This document shows positions 7,771 to 16,764 of a stretch of 64,000 bases of DNA, piece by piece. The notes under the pieces were generated by a model. It made no database searches. It was not told the origin of the DNA and saw only the letters and a program-made list of their open reading frames with translations. The position numbers were made by a program, and so were the translations under genes. This stretch comes from an uncultured Pelagibacteraceae bacterium (lineage in GTDB: Bacteria > Pseudomonadota > Alphaproteobacteria > Pelagibacterales > Pelagibacteraceae), in assembly GCA_902623975.1 (NCBI GenBank), contig CACNVR010000002.1, positions 1 to 64,000 on the forward strand, written 5' to 3'. Every line of letters begins with the position of its first letter. Positions within the stretch are counted from its first letter, which is position 1.

Positions 7771-8751
7771 ATGAAAGAAACGATAATAACAAAAAAAATT
7801 CTGAAATGGTATGATATTAATAAAAGATCTTTGCCCTGGCGAAAAAAAGTTTCTCCAAAAAAGAAACAATATTACACATTAATAAGTGAATTTATGTTAC
7901 AACAAACTCAGGTCACAACTGTAATTCCTTTTTTTAATAGGTTCATAAAAAATTTATCATCTTTAAATTCACTTGCAAAAGTTAATGAGAAAAAATTAAT
8001 AAAGCTTTGGGAGGGTCTTGGATATTATTCTAGAGCCAGAAATTTAAAAAAGACTGCACAAATAATCATTAAAAATTTTGATGGAAAATTGCCAAACAAT
8101 TATCAAGATTTGATAACACTGCCTGGTATTGGAAATTATACCGCAATGGCTATTTTGGCCATTGCATTTAACAAACCAAATATTCCACTAGATGGTAATA
8201 TTGAAAGAGTTTTAAAAAGATACCTTTATTTAAAAAAGAAAAAGGAAATTCAAAAAGATAATCTTATTCAAAAAAAAACCATATTAGGAACCACTTTAAG
8301 ATCTAGTGATTACGCTCAAGCATTAATGGAATTAGGGGCTTTAATATGTAAACCGAATAATCCAATATGTAGTCAGTGTCCTATTAAGAAAAATTGTAAA
8401 TCTTTTAGTAAGAAAGATTTTACTTTAACTAAAAACATAAAAAAAAATAAAGACAAATATTTTATCCTTAAAGTTTACAAAAAAGATCAAAGATATTTGT
8501 TAATTAAAAATACTAAATTTAATTTTTTAAAAAATTTATCTATATTTCCTATGGAGGAATTATCTAATCCTAAAAATTTTAATAAAAATTTGAATTTTAA
8601 GATGTCCAATATGAACATGAATATAAAAATTCAATATTCAAAAGATAATCAAAAATTTTCATCAGCTTATTGGTTTGATAGAAAAAAATTGGACAGTTAT
8701 ATGTTACCTTCATTTACAAAAAAAATTGTTCAATATTTAGATAAAAATTAA
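7771..8751 (+). CDS. mutY: A/G-specific adenine DNA glycosylase
   Basis: This 326-residue MutY removes adenine mispaired with 8-oxoguanine. Visible are the catalytic Glu in SEFMLQQTQVTTV, the helix-hairpin-helix LPGIGNYTAMAI, the catalytic Asp in PLDGNIERVLKRYL, and the iron-sulfur loop CKPNNPICSQCPIKKNC (C-x6-C-x2-C-x5-C). The C-terminal 8-oxoG-recognising Nudix-like domain is present but short. I use ATG 7771; the track starts at an upstream TTG that lies inside dciA. The stop overlaps the next gene by one base (TAATG). Confidence 0.95.
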   Translation: MKETIITKKILKWYDINKRSLPWRKKVSPKKKQYYTLISEFMLQQTQVTTVIPFFNRFIKNLSSLNSLAKVNEKKLIKLWEGLGYYSRARNLKKTAQIIIKNFDGKLPNNYQDLITLPGIGNYTAMAILAIAFNKPNIPLDGNIERVLKRYLYLKKKKEIQKDNLIQKKTILGTTLRSSDYAQALMELGALICKPNNPICSQCPIKKNCKSFSKKDFTLTKNIKKNKDKYFILKVYKKDQRYLLIKNTKFNFLKNLSIFPMEELSNPKNFNKNLNFKMSNMNMNIKIQYSKDNQKFSSAYWFDRKKLDSYMLPSFTKKIVQYLDKN

Positions 8752-9890
8752 TGAAAAGGATTGGCATCATTGGAGCTGGTATTTCTGGGTTATTCATAGC
8801 TAATTTATTTAAAAGAAATTCAAATTATCAAATTACTGTTTTTGAAAAAAACCACTCAATTGATTTAGAGGGTGGTTATGGAATTCAATTATCAGTGAAT
8901 AGTGTAAAGCTTTTAAACAAAATTGGATTTGATAATTTTCAATATGATAAAAAGTGCAATCCAGACAAAATAAATTTTTACTCTATTAAGGATCCAAATA
9001 AAATATGTGATTTAAGAATTTCTGATTTTAATACCGAAGACAGTAAGTACACTACTATGAGAAGATCTGACTTAGTAGATTTTTTAAAAACTGATTTAGA
9101 AAATTTAATTAAAACTAATCATAATATTTCCAAGATAGATCAAGAAAATCGAAAGATCCAACTTACTTTTGAGAATAATGAAATTTTTGAATGTGATTAT
9201 TTAATTGTTTCAGATGGGATTTTTTCAAAAAGTAAAAATCTTATTTCAAACAATCAAATTAAACTGAGATACAATAATACGTTGGCTATAAGAGGGATGA
9301 TACCTCATTATTCGAAAATTGATCATAAAAATATCTCATTATTTTTAGGTCCCAATTTTCATCATGTAATTTATCCCGTAAATCTTAACGGAGATTTAAA
9401 TTTTATAGCAATAATGAAATATAATCTTTCCTCAAACGAACTAAAAAACTACTCATTATTTAGTGATAAAAATTTTATTAAAGGCATCTTGGATAATGTC
9501 CCATTAGAAATGAAGAAATTTTTAAATGGAATTAAGGAATTAAAAATATTCCCAGTATTTATAAGTGAAAATTTTTATAAGACAAAAAATAACAATATTC
9601 ATTTTATAGGTGATGCTTTTTTTGCTTTTTCACCATCATTTGCTCAAGGAGCAACTCAGTCTATAGAGGGTGCTTATGAATTGTTTAAAAGTATAGAAAA
9701 TAATACAGAAAGTGATTTTTTTAAAAAAAGAGTTAATAAAACTAAAATGGTTAGTAACAGATCAAAATTTAATCAATTTGCTTTTCATTTATCTAGTCCT
9801 GTAACGAGGTTTTTTAGAAATATCTTTTTGAAAAGATTAGTAAAAAACAAAAAGTTTTTAGAAAGTTATCTTGGTAAAATTTATAGATAA
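8751..9890 (+). CDS. FAD-dependent monooxygenase (UbiH / p-hydroxybenzoate hydroxylase fold)
   Basis: The 379-residue protein begins with the FAD-binding motif [17 protein letters not shown] and has [15 protein letters not shown] in the middle. The second FAD motif is [29 protein letters not shown], which matches the GDAxH-type loop of aromatic hydroxylases with the usual His/Pro region altered ([10 protein letters not shown]). A likely reaction is NAD(P)H-dependent hydroxylation of an aromatic or isoprenoid substrate; the substrate cannot be read from sequence. It is coupled to mutY by a TAATG overlap, which says little about function. The end overlaps ccrM, convergent, by 10 nt. Confidence 0.8.
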   Translation: MKRIGIIGAGISGLFIANLFKRNSNYQITVFEKNHSIDLEGGYGIQLSVNSVKLLNKIGFDNFQYDKKCNPDKINFYSIKDPNKICDLRISDFNTEDSKYTTMRRSDLVDFLKTDLENLIKTNHNISKIDQENRKIQLTFENNEIFECDYLIVSDGIFSKSKNLISNNQIKLRYNNTLAIRGMIPHYSKIDHKNISLFLGPNFHHVIYPVNLNGDLNFIAIMKYNLSSNELKNYSLFSDKNFIKGILDNVPLEMKKFLNGIKELKIFPVFISENFYKTKNNNIHFIGDAFFAFSPSFAQGATQSIEGAYELFKSIENNTESDFFKKRVNKTKMVSNRSKFNQFAFHLSSPVTRFFRNIFLKRLVKNKKFLESYLGKIYR

Positions 9891-10960
9891 CTTTTATTAA
9901 TAAGGAATTTTTGTCTCAAATTATCTATTGGCACAAAAGAATTACCTAATTTGTAATGCCAAAAAGTCCATCCATTGCAACTTTCAGCACCTAAGATTGT
10001 AGCCGCTACTTTGTGGATTGAGCCTTCAGTTTGTGCATGCTTAATACTGCCATCAGCCATAATTTTTGCACTGATTTTCTTTTTATTATCAAAAATAGTC
10101 GTACCTGGTTTAATTATTCCTAATTCAACCAATGACCCAAACGGTATTCTTGGTTTGGATCTACCATTTTGTAAAGTATCCAAATAATCATTCTCTATAG
10201 GTTTTGTTTTTCTTAATCTTTGTTCGGCAGCTTTAAAATATGTTATTTCTCTTTCAATGCCATAGTAAATTCTTCCTAATTTTTTAGCAACTGTAGCTGT
10301 TGTTCCGGATCCTAAAAAGGGATCTAAAACTAAATCATTTTTATTTGAAGTCGCTAATAAAATTCTGTGAAGAAGAGCTTCTGGTTTTTGTGTGGAATGC
10401 ACCTTTTTACCATTATTTTTTAATCTTTCAGAACCATTACAAATTGGTAATTCCCAATTAGATCTCATTTGAAGATCGTCATTCAAACACTTTAAGGATT
10501 GATAATTAAAAGTGTATTTTGATTTTTCAGATTTAGATGCCCAAATTAATGTTTCATGAGCATTTGTAAAACGTGTTCCTCTAAAATTAGGCATCGGATT
10601 TTTTTTGTTCCAAATGACATCATTTAAAATCCAAAAACCCAAATTTTGAATTGCTGTACCAACTCTAAAAATATTGTGGTAACTACCAATTACCCAAATA
10701 GCTCCATTTTTTTTTAAAATTCTTTTACATTCACTCAACCATTGATAAGTAAAGTCATCATACTTTTTAAAATTTTCAAATTGATCCCATTTATCGTTTA
10801 CTGCATTTACTTTAGTTCTATCAGGTCTTGTTAATTCACTTTTAAGTTGTAGATTGTAAGGGGGATCAGCAAAAATTAAATCAAAACTTTCATTAGGAAT
10901 TTTTTTGAGCTCCTTTAAACTATCTCCATTTATTAATTTATTTTTTAAATTAGATTTCAT
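9881..10960 (-). CDS. ccrM: Cell-cycle regulated DNA adenine methyltransferase (CcrM type, GANTC)
   Basis: This 359-residue beta-class N6-adenine methyltransferase has catalytic DPPYNLQL (about 32-39) first, a central [10 protein letters not shown], and the AdoMet motif [20 protein letters not shown] (about 214-233). The C-terminal extension of about 90 residues ([16 protein letters not shown] ... [11 protein letters not shown]) is the CcrM-specific domain that contacts DNA. CcrM methylates GANTC and times alphaproteobacterial cell-cycle transcription. No restriction endonuclease lies nearby, so this is a solitary methyltransferase. Its promoter (separate entry) carries two GANTC sites. GANTC specificity is inferred from family. 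Confidence 0.93.
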   Translation of the reverse strand: MKSNLKNKLINGDSLKELKKIPNESFDLIFADPPYNLQLKSELTRPDRTKVNAVNDKWDQFENFKKYDDFTYQWLSECKRILKKNGAIWVIGSYHNIFRVGTAIQNLGFWILNDVIWNKKNPMPNFRGTRFTNAHETLIWASKSEKSKYTFNYQSLKCLNDDLQMRSNWELPICNGSERLKNNGKKVHSTQKPEALLHRILLATSNKNDLVLDPFLGSGTTATVAKKLGRIYYGIEREITYFKAAEQRLRKTKPIENDYLDTLQNGRSKPRIPFGSLVELGIIKPGTTIFDNKKKISAKIMADGSIKHAQTEGSIHKVAATILGAESCNGWTFWHYKLGNSFVPIDNLRQKFLINKSYL

Positions 10961-10973
10961 TTCGTAAAACTAA

Positions 10974-11002
10974 ATTAGACTCTAAAAAGATTCTTGGGTC
11001 AA
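10974..11002 (-). promoter_or_regulatory. ccrM promoter with two embedded GANTC sites
   Basis: On the minus strand, TTGACC (11002-10997), a 17-nt spacer and TCTAAT (10979-10974) form a near-consensus sigma-70 promoter. The predicted start falls about 7 nt before the ccrM ATG, so the transcript would be nearly leaderless. GAATC (10993-10989) lies in the spacer and GAGTC (10982-10978) overlaps the spacer/-10 boundary, 11 bp apart. In Caulobacter two GANTC sites in the ccrM leader lower transcription when methylated, so autoregulation is plausible here. Confidence 0.7.
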
Positions 11003-11079
11003 CCTACGATTGAATTATTTGAATTTAAATTGTATAGGTACTTTTTGATATAACAACATGTAGTGTTTCTACGTGAAAC

Positions 11080-11640
11080 CTATTTCATTTTGTTGATAGG
11101 AGAAAAAGTTCTCCTATGATGGGAGGTGATTCCTAGATTTCTAATTGCTTTTAAATGATGTTTGGTTCCATAGCCAAAATTTTTATCCCAATCATAATCC
11201 TTAAATTTTTCACTTAATTTTGTGATTTGTTTATCTCTTGAAACTTTAGCAATAATTGATGCTGCTGATATTGATGGTATTTTTGTATCCCCTTTAATAA
11301 TCGGAATTAATTTATAGTTTTTCATTAAAGGTATTTTATTTCCATCAATTAAAACTAAAGTAGGTTTTTTTTTCAGTTTTCTCAAAGCTCTTTCCATGGC
11401 TAATAAACTTGCATTTAAAATATTCATTTTTTCTATTTCCTTAACTGAGGCCCTACCAATAGCCCAAACTGAATTTCTTTTTATGAGTTTTGACAAAATT
11501 TCCCTTTCATTTTTTTTTAACTTTTTTGAGTCTTTTAGGAAAGAAACATCAATTGATTTATTTAAAATTACTGCTGCAGCATAAACTGGTCCTATTAAAC
11601 TCCCTCTTCCAACTTCATCAACACCAGCTACAATTCTCAT
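11080..11640 (-). CDS. rnhB: Ribonuclease HII
   Basis: The 186-residue enzyme starts at ATG 11640 as MRIVAGVDEVGRGSLIGPVYAAAVIL, which contains the catalytic DE-GRG motif. ASIIAKVSRDKQI carries the second conserved block, and GYGTKHHLKAI the C-terminal one. RNase HII nicks RNA-DNA hybrids at single ribonucleotides. The track's longer start (11697) lies inside the upstream glycosylase gene. Stop of that gene and start of rnhB share one base (TAATG). The region after its stop holds a weak 5-bp hairpin (GTTTC/GAAAC) and no U-tract. Confidence 0.95.
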   Translation of the reverse strand: MRIVAGVDEVGRGSLIGPVYAAAVILNKSIDVSFLKDSKKLKKNEREILSKLIKRNSVWAIGRASVKEIEKMNILNASLLAMERALRKLKKKPTLVLIDGNKIPLMKNYKLIPIIKGDTKIPSISAASIIAKVSRDKQITKLSEKFKDYDWDKNFGYGTKHHLKAIRNLGITSHHRRTFSPINKMK

Positions 11641-12359
11641 TATATTCTTATATTTAAATCTTGAATTTTGTTTCTTATTTCTTTCAAATCTGCCCATGAA
11701 TATTTCTTGAATTCTGGATATCTTATTAAGTACGATGGGCTGTAAGTAATTATTAATGGATAAGTTTTATTTTTTAAAATAATCTCTTTCCATTGGCCTC
11801 GTTCGTTGGAAATTTTACCATTAAAACCAGTGATTGCTTCCATAGCTGTACTTCCCATCAAAATCAATATTTTTGGATCTATAATTGATATATGCTCCTT
11901 CAAAAAAATTGAATATCTTTTAATTTCTGATGAACTAGGTTTTCTATCGTTTGGTGGTCGAAAATTGACCGAATAAGTTGTGTAAATTTTTTTACGTTGA
12001 ATTTCAATTGCTAAAAGCATCTTTTCTAAAAGTTGACCAACATTTCCTTCAAATGTAAGTCCTGAATTTTCCTCATCAAGTCCGGGAGCCTCTCCAATTA
12101 TCATTATCGGGCTGTTTAATTCTCCACTACCCATAATAATTTTTTTACTATGATTTTTTAAATTACAATTATCAATTGAATCAACTTTTTTCTTAAGATC
12201 GTCTAATTTATCCCTTTTTGAAAAAGTCTGATCATTCTCAAATCCATTAGTTATCTGAAATCTGTTGATGGGTTTTTTTTCAAAGGTAAATTCTTCCTCT
12301 ACAGACCTTATTATCTCTAGAGTATAATTAGCATTTTGATTTAAAATCTTTTTAGTCAT
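11640..12359 (-). CDS. Uracil-DNA glycosylase, family 4-like, lacking most Fe-S cysteines
   Basis: The 239-residue protein carries the family-4/5 motif MIIGEAPGLDEENSGLTFEGNVGQLL and the second motif YSPSYLIRYP in place of the usual HPSxLLR. It should excise uracil from DNA. The four cysteines that hold the 4Fe-4S cluster in canonical family-4 enzymes are mostly gone: DNCNLKNHSKK retains one, and the usual KCRPP reads NFRPP. I use ATG 12359 (MTKKILNQN); the track's GTG at 12368 would nearly abut the divergent TPR gene. Only 11 nt separate the two divergent starts. Confidence 0.82.
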   Translation of the reverse strand: MTKKILNQNANYTLEIIRSVEEEFTFEKKPINRFQITNGFENDQTFSKRDKLDDLKKKVDSIDNCNLKNHSKKIIMGSGELNSPIMIIGEAPGLDEENSGLTFEGNVGQLLEKMLLAIEIQRKKIYTTYSVNFRPPNDRKPSSSEIKRYSIFLKEHISIIDPKILILMGSTAMEAITGFNGKISNERGQWKEIILKNKTYPLIITYSPSYLIRYPEFKKYSWADLKEIRNKIQDLNIRI

Positions 12360-12370
12360 AAAGTACACGA

Positions 12371-14059
12371 ATGTTATTAAAAAATATTAAATATATAGTA
12401 GCTTTAATATTTATATTTTATCAGACTTCGATTTATTCGAAAAGCACTTCTTTAGAGAAATTTGATGGCAATAATTTTTCAAAATACTTTTCAGGAATAG
12501 TTGCACTTGAAAATCGAAATAACAGCGATGCTCTAGATTTCTTTGATTCATCAAAATCTCTTATTGATAAACATGATCCTTATTTTAAAAAATACATATC
12601 ATCGTTAATCCTTGAGAATGAGATTTTAAAAGCTATCAATTTAATTAAATATAATAAAAACAAAAAAATTATTAATTTTTTTGAAGCTTATTTATTGCTA
12701 TCCATTGATAGCATAAAAAGAAATGAACTTGATAATGCAAATGAATATTTAGAAATTGCTTTTAGTTTCATAGATAATGACACAATCAATACCGCGATTT
12801 TAGAGACTTTCAAACAGTATATTTTTGTTTTTAAAGAAAATAAGATTTTAGATAATCAGAAAAATTTTGGGAATTTGTCATTGATTTCAAAAACATTTCA
12901 AAAGTGTTTTTTAAATGACTCAAGGACTGATGCACATTTTGTAAATTTGATAAATGATAACGAGGCAGATTTTTCAAGGTATATTTTCTTTTACACAAGT
13001 TATTTAATCGAAAATGATAGATTGGAAGATGCTTATGAAGTTACGAAAGATATAAATTCATTAAACTCTACTTTGCTTTTATCCCAAGCAAAAAGTTGGC
13101 TTAAAAATGATAATTTAAAAAGATTTAAACAAATTTTTTCATGCAAGAATAGAAATGATATCATTAGTGAATTTTTATTTTTAATTTCAAACTTATATTC
13201 CTCATACGAAAATTTAGAAAAATCTAATATTTATTTAAATTTGTCGTATTATTTAAATCCTAAATTTGTTTTCAATTTATCGTTAGTATCTGAAAATTAT
13301 TTTTTTAATGAAGATTATGTTAAAACAAAAAAAATTTTAAGAGAATTTAAAAAAGAAGATATTTTTTATTACTGGTATAGAGTAAAAACAGAAGCACAAA
13401 TCATCACAAAAATAAAAAATCAGGAGGAGTCACTTAATTATATTGTTAAAAAGTTTAACGAATTTGAAAAGCCTAATCAAAAAATGATTTTTGATTTAGC
13501 TAACTATTACAAAAATTCTAAAAAATATGATTTGGCCATTAAAAATTATACTATTTTAATAAATGAGTTAGAAAATGATTTAATATTAAAATCAGATTTA
13601 CTTTATCGAAGAGGTGGTAGCTATGAAAGATTAGGTAATTTTCAAAAAGCAGATGAGGATTTACTTGAGTCATTAAGATTAGATCCAGATGATCCTTATG
13701 TTTTGAACTATCTTGCTTATTCTTGGCTGGAAAGAAATTACAAGATTAAAGAAGCTTTAGAAATGCTTGAAAATGCATATCTATCTGAAAGTGATGACCC
13801 GTACATAATTGACTCAATAGGATGGGCTTATTATCTTGTAGACGATTATTCCAAAGCGGAAGAGTTTCTGAGAAGAGCAGTAGAATTAATGCCTAATGAC
13901 CCAATAGTAAATGATCATTATGGAGATATATTATGGAGATTGAATAGAAAAATCCAGGCAAGGTATTTTTGGACCAATGTATTAAAAATGGATAAGGTTG
14001 AAGATGAGTTATTAAAAAAAATCAACATAAAAATTATAGAGGGATTAAAAAAATCATAA
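12371..14059 (+). CDS. Exported tetratricopeptide-repeat protein
   Basis: The 562-residue protein has a signal peptide (IKYIVALIFIFYQTSIYSKS). Its C-terminal third contains clear TPR helices: LLYRRGGSYERLGNFQKADEDLLESLRLDPDDP, a degenerate unit, then IIDSIGWAYYLVDDYSKAEEFLRRAVELMPNDP. The N-terminal two thirds is helical and poorly conserved. TPR proteins are scaffolds; no enzymatic motif is visible. ispE follows after one base, an arrangement I recall from other alphaproteobacteria. The likely location is periplasmic or outer-membrane associated. Function unknown. Confidence 0.8.
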   Translation: MLLKNIKYIVALIFIFYQTSIYSKSTSLEKFDGNNFSKYFSGIVALENRNNSDALDFFDSSKSLIDKHDPYFKKYISSLILENEILKAINLIKYNKNKKIINFFEAYLLLSIDSIKRNELDNANEYLEIAFSFIDNDTINTAILETFKQYIFVFKENKILDNQKNFGNLSLISKTFQKCFLNDSRTDAHFVNLINDNEADFSRYIFFYTSYLIENDRLEDAYEVTKDINSLNSTLLLSQAKSWLKNDNLKRFKQIFSCKNRNDIISEFLFLISNLYSSYENLEKSNIYLNLSYYLNPKFVFNLSLVSENYFFNEDYVKTKKILREFKKEDIFYYWYRVKTEAQIITKIKNQEESLNYIVKKFNEFEKPNQKMIFDLANYYKNSKKYDLAIKNYTILINELENDLILKSDLLYRRGGSYERLGNFQKADEDLLESLRLDPDDPYVLNYLAYSWLERNYKIKEALEMLENAYLSESDDPYIIDSIGWAYYLVDDYSKAEEFLRRAVELMPNDPIVNDHYGDILWRLNRKIQARYFWTNVLKMDKVEDELLKKINIKIIEGLKKS

Positions 14060-14060
14060 T

Positions 14061-14906
14061 ATGATTTTTAATATAATTAAATCATATGCCAAAATTAATA
14101 TAAACCTAAATATTATTGGAAAAAATAAATCGTTACATAAAATAGAAAGTGTTATAGCATTTGTTAATTTACATGACAAAATTTTAATAAGAAAAATTAA
14201 ATCGAAAAAACATATAATTTCTTTTGTAGGAAAATTTTCAAAAAATATAGGAAAAAATAATACTGTTTATAAATTATTGCGATTATTGGAGAAAAAAAAA
14301 CTTTTATCTAGAGACAAATTTGAAATTAAAGTAATAAAAAATATTCCTAATAGAGCAGGGCTTGGAGGTGGTTCAATGAATGTAGCAAGCCTTCTAAAGT
14401 ACTTTACTGAAAAAAAGATTATCAAAGTAAAAAAAAAAGAAATTATTAATATTTCATATTTGATTGGGTCTGACGTTCCTCTCGGACTAAACTATACCAA
14501 TTCAATTTTAACTTCAAAAAACAAGATTAAAAGATTTTATAATTACAAAAAAATCTATGCTTTAATTGTTAAACCTAACTTTGGCTGTTCAACTAAAAGA
14601 ATATATTCAGAGGTTAAAAAATTTCATGCTCCTGCATTGAACAAAGCGCAAAAAAAGATATTTAATCTCCAATATTTGAAAAAAATGCATAATTCCTTGG
14701 AGCCCATTGTGTTTAAAAAATACCCAAAATTAAAAAAAACCAAAATTTATATAGAAAATTTTTTAAATCCAATTTTCGTGAGAATGACAGGATCAGGATC
14801 TGCATTAGTTGCATATTTTCAATCTAATGCAAAATGTGAAAGTGCGAAAAAAAGGTTCATTAAAAAATATAAAAATTACTGGTGTATAGCATCAAAAACT
14901 ATATAA
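14061..14906 (+). CDS. ispE: 4-diphosphocytidyl-2-C-methyl-D-erythritol kinase
   Basis: This GHMP kinase of 281 residues has the N-terminal substrate motif SYAKININLNIIGKN, the ATP-binding glycine loop PNRAGLGGGSMNVASLL, GSDVPLGL, and the C-terminal motif MTGSGSALVAYF. It phosphorylates CDP-methylerythritol in the MEP pathway, supplying IPP/DMAPP for quinones, undecaprenyl phosphate and the carotenoids made by crtI/crtB. The sequence is extremely Lys-rich. It lies one base after the TPR gene stop. Confidence 0.92.
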   Translation: MIFNIIKSYAKININLNIIGKNKSLHKIESVIAFVNLHDKILIRKIKSKKHIISFVGKFSKNIGKNNTVYKLLRLLEKKKLLSRDKFEIKVIKNIPNRAGLGGGSMNVASLLKYFTEKKIIKVKKKEIINISYLIGSDVPLGLNYTNSILTSKNKIKRFYNYKKIYALIVKPNFGCSTKRIYSEVKKFHAPALNKAQKKIFNLQYLKKMHNSLEPIVFKKYPKLKKTKIYIENFLNPIFVRMTGSGSALVAYFQSNAKCESAKKRFIKKYKNYWCIASKTI

Positions 14907-14938
14907 ATTTTTTTTTTTATGTTATACGAAAATGATAT

Positions 14939-15012
14939 TGGGGCGTAGCCAAGCGGTAAGGCACGGGTTTTTGGTACCTGCATCCTAGGTTCGAATCCTA
15001 GCGCCCCAGCCA
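14939..15012 (+). tRNA. tRNA-Gln (anticodon TTG)
   Basis: The acceptor stem TGGGGCG pairs with CGCCCCA, followed by G73 and an encoded CCA. The anticodon stem CGGGT/ACCTG closes loop TTTTGGT with anticodon TTG. The T-arm CTAGG-TTCGAAT-CCTAG is canonical. The gene ends 3 nt before the ATG of the CCA-adding enzyme. The upstream stretch is T-rich; no clear promoter. Confidence 0.95.
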
Positions 15013-15015
15013 ATT

Positions 15016-16290
15016 ATGAAAGACTTTTTAGATAAAATTTTTTTAAGATCAAACAATTTTAACCATATAAGTTTAAGAGTAAAAGAATTAACAAAAAAAA
15101 CATCAGCTTTTAAAATTTTTGACGCAATAAATTCCTTTAGTTCAGAAAGTGAAATTAGATATGTTGGTGGATGTTTAAGAAAAATAATTAATAAAGAAAA
15201 AGTAGACGATATAGATTTAGCCACGAATTTAGAACCACTTCAGACATGTGATGCGTTAAAAAAAGGAAACATAAATTATTATAAAACCGGCATTGAACAT
15301 GGAACAATAACGGCAGTTATTGATAATAATAGGTTTGAAATAACAAGTTTGAGAGAAGATATTTCGACTGACGGCAGACATGCAAAAGTAAAGTTCTCAA
15401 GAAATTGGAAAGAAGATGCAAAACGTAGAGATTTTACTATCAATTCAATTTATGCTGATCAAGAGGGAAATTTATTTGATCCATTTGATGGTATGAGTGA
15501 TTTAGGAATAGGTTTAATCAAATTTATCGGTGAAACAGACACAAGGGTAAAAGAAGATTACCTTAGAATTTTAAGATATATAAGATTTTTTTTAAGTTAT
15601 TCTAAATTACCTCACGATTTAAAAACAATAAAAAAATTAAAAATTAATATAAGTGGGGTCGCCAAATTATCTAAAGAAAGATTGTTAGATGAATTAAGAA
15701 AACTTATTAAGCCTCATACAATAGAGAAACTATCAAAAGATAAGATAAGTGTTGAATTAATTACAACAATTTTTCCAGAATTAAAGAATATCAAAATTTT
15801 CTCTAATTTGAAAAATCATCAAAAAGATCATTTAAAGCAAATTGATTTTATTGTTTTTTTATCTTTAATGGTCATTGATGAAACAGACAATTTGGATTAT
15901 TTTTTATATAGATTTAACTTTTCTAAAAATGATCAAAATAGGATTAAGGATATAAATTCTTTTTATAAACAAAAGATTAATTCTAGAACTTTTTCAGAAA
16001 ATAATCTTAATAAATTTTTTTATTACAATGGAAGACAAGCAGTAATTGATATTTTAAATTTTAGGATAATCAAATCTAAAAATCCTGAGAAAAATTTAAT
16101 TAATTTAGTTGAACTTTACAAAGATAAAATTTCGCCAACAATGCCCATCAATGCTGATGTAATAATGAAAAAATATCAAATTCCTGAGGGTAAACAATTA
16201 GGTATAAAATTGAAGATGATTGAAGATGAGTGGGTAAATAATAATTTTAACATATCTGATCAAAAAGTTGATCATATCATCAATAATTAG
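15016..16290 (+). CDS. cca: CCA tRNA nucleotidyltransferase / poly(A) polymerase family
   Basis: This 424-residue class-II nucleotidyltransferase has the phosphate-binding EIRYVGGCLRKII and the catalytic DDIDLATNLEP, with TGIEHGTITAVIDN and RRDFTINSIYADQEGNLFDPFDG of the head/neck. It repairs or adds tRNA 3'-CCA ends. A pcnB-type poly(A) polymerase shares these motifs, but the alphaproteobacterial single copy is usually annotated as CCA-adding. The ATG lies 3 nt after the CCA of tRNA-Gln, so both are probably made from one transcript. The 3' end overlaps greA, convergent, by 4 nt. Confidence 0.9.
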   Translation: MKDFLDKIFLRSNNFNHISLRVKELTKKTSAFKIFDAINSFSSESEIRYVGGCLRKIINKEKVDDIDLATNLEPLQTCDALKKGNINYYKTGIEHGTITAVIDNNRFEITSLREDISTDGRHAKVKFSRNWKEDAKRRDFTINSIYADQEGNLFDPFDGMSDLGIGLIKFIGETDTRVKEDYLRILRYIRFFLSYSKLPHDLKTIKKLKINISGVAKLSKERLLDELRKLIKPHTIEKLSKDKISVELITTIFPELKNIKIFSNLKNHQKDHLKQIDFIVFLSLMVIDETDNLDYFLYRFNFSKNDQNRIKDINSFYKQKINSRTFSENNLNKFFYYNGRQAVIDILNFRIIKSKNPEKNLINLVELYKDKISPTMPINADVIMKKYQIPEGKQLGIKLKMIEDEWVNNNFNISDQKVDHIINN

Positions 16291-16763
16291 ATATACTTTA
16301 CGTCTTTGATTTCAAAATTTTTAGTTCCGGCAGGCGTATTTATTTCTACTAAATCATTCTTATTTTTTCCAATCAAACCTTTTCCTATTGGAGATTGAAA
16401 ATAAATTAATTTTTGTTTTAAGTCTGCTTCATCTTTACCAACAATTTTGTAATCAATCTTTTCTCCGTTATCCAAATTTTCAAGATATACTGTAGAACCA
16501 AAAATTACCTTTCCATCATTATTTAATTTTGTAACGTCGATTACATTAGCTCTTGCGATAATATCATTTATCTCATTAATACGTCCTTCATTATGAGATT
16601 GTTCCTCTTTGGCAGCATGATACTCTGCGTTTTCTTTAAGATCGCCATGTGATCTTGCTTCAGCGATTGCTGAGACAATTTCAGGTCTCTTTCTTTCTTT
16701 TAAATAAGTAAGTTCATCTTTTAATTTATTTAGTCCATTTAATGTTATTGGTTCTTTTTCCAT
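16287..16763 (-). CDS. greA: Transcription elongation factor GreA
   Basis: The protein has 158 residues. The N-terminal coiled coil PITLNGLNKLKDELTYLKERKRPEIVSAIAEARSHGDLKENAEYHAAKEEQ includes the conserved acidic tip (DLKENAEY) that reaches the RNA polymerase active site and stimulates transcript cleavage. The C-terminal domain ends FQSPIGKGLIGKNKNDLVEINTPAG. Full length for the family. It follows hemF by one base. Confidence 0.97.
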   Translation of the reverse strand: MEKEPITLNGLNKLKDELTYLKERKRPEIVSAIAEARSHGDLKENAEYHAAKEEQSHNEGRINEINDIIARANVIDVTKLNNDGKVIFGSTVYLENLDNGEKIDYKIVGKDEADLKQKLIYFQSPIGKGLIGKNKNDLVEINTPAGTKNFEIKDVKYI

Positions 16764-16764
16764 A

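Noticed and set aside
11064-11080. parS-like sequence TGTTTCTACGTGAAACC after rnhB
   Set aside because: It has both half-sites of the ParB target TGTTTCACGTGAAACA, but one extra base in the centre destroys the dyad. It also fits a small hairpin after the rnhB stop. No parA/parB in the window.
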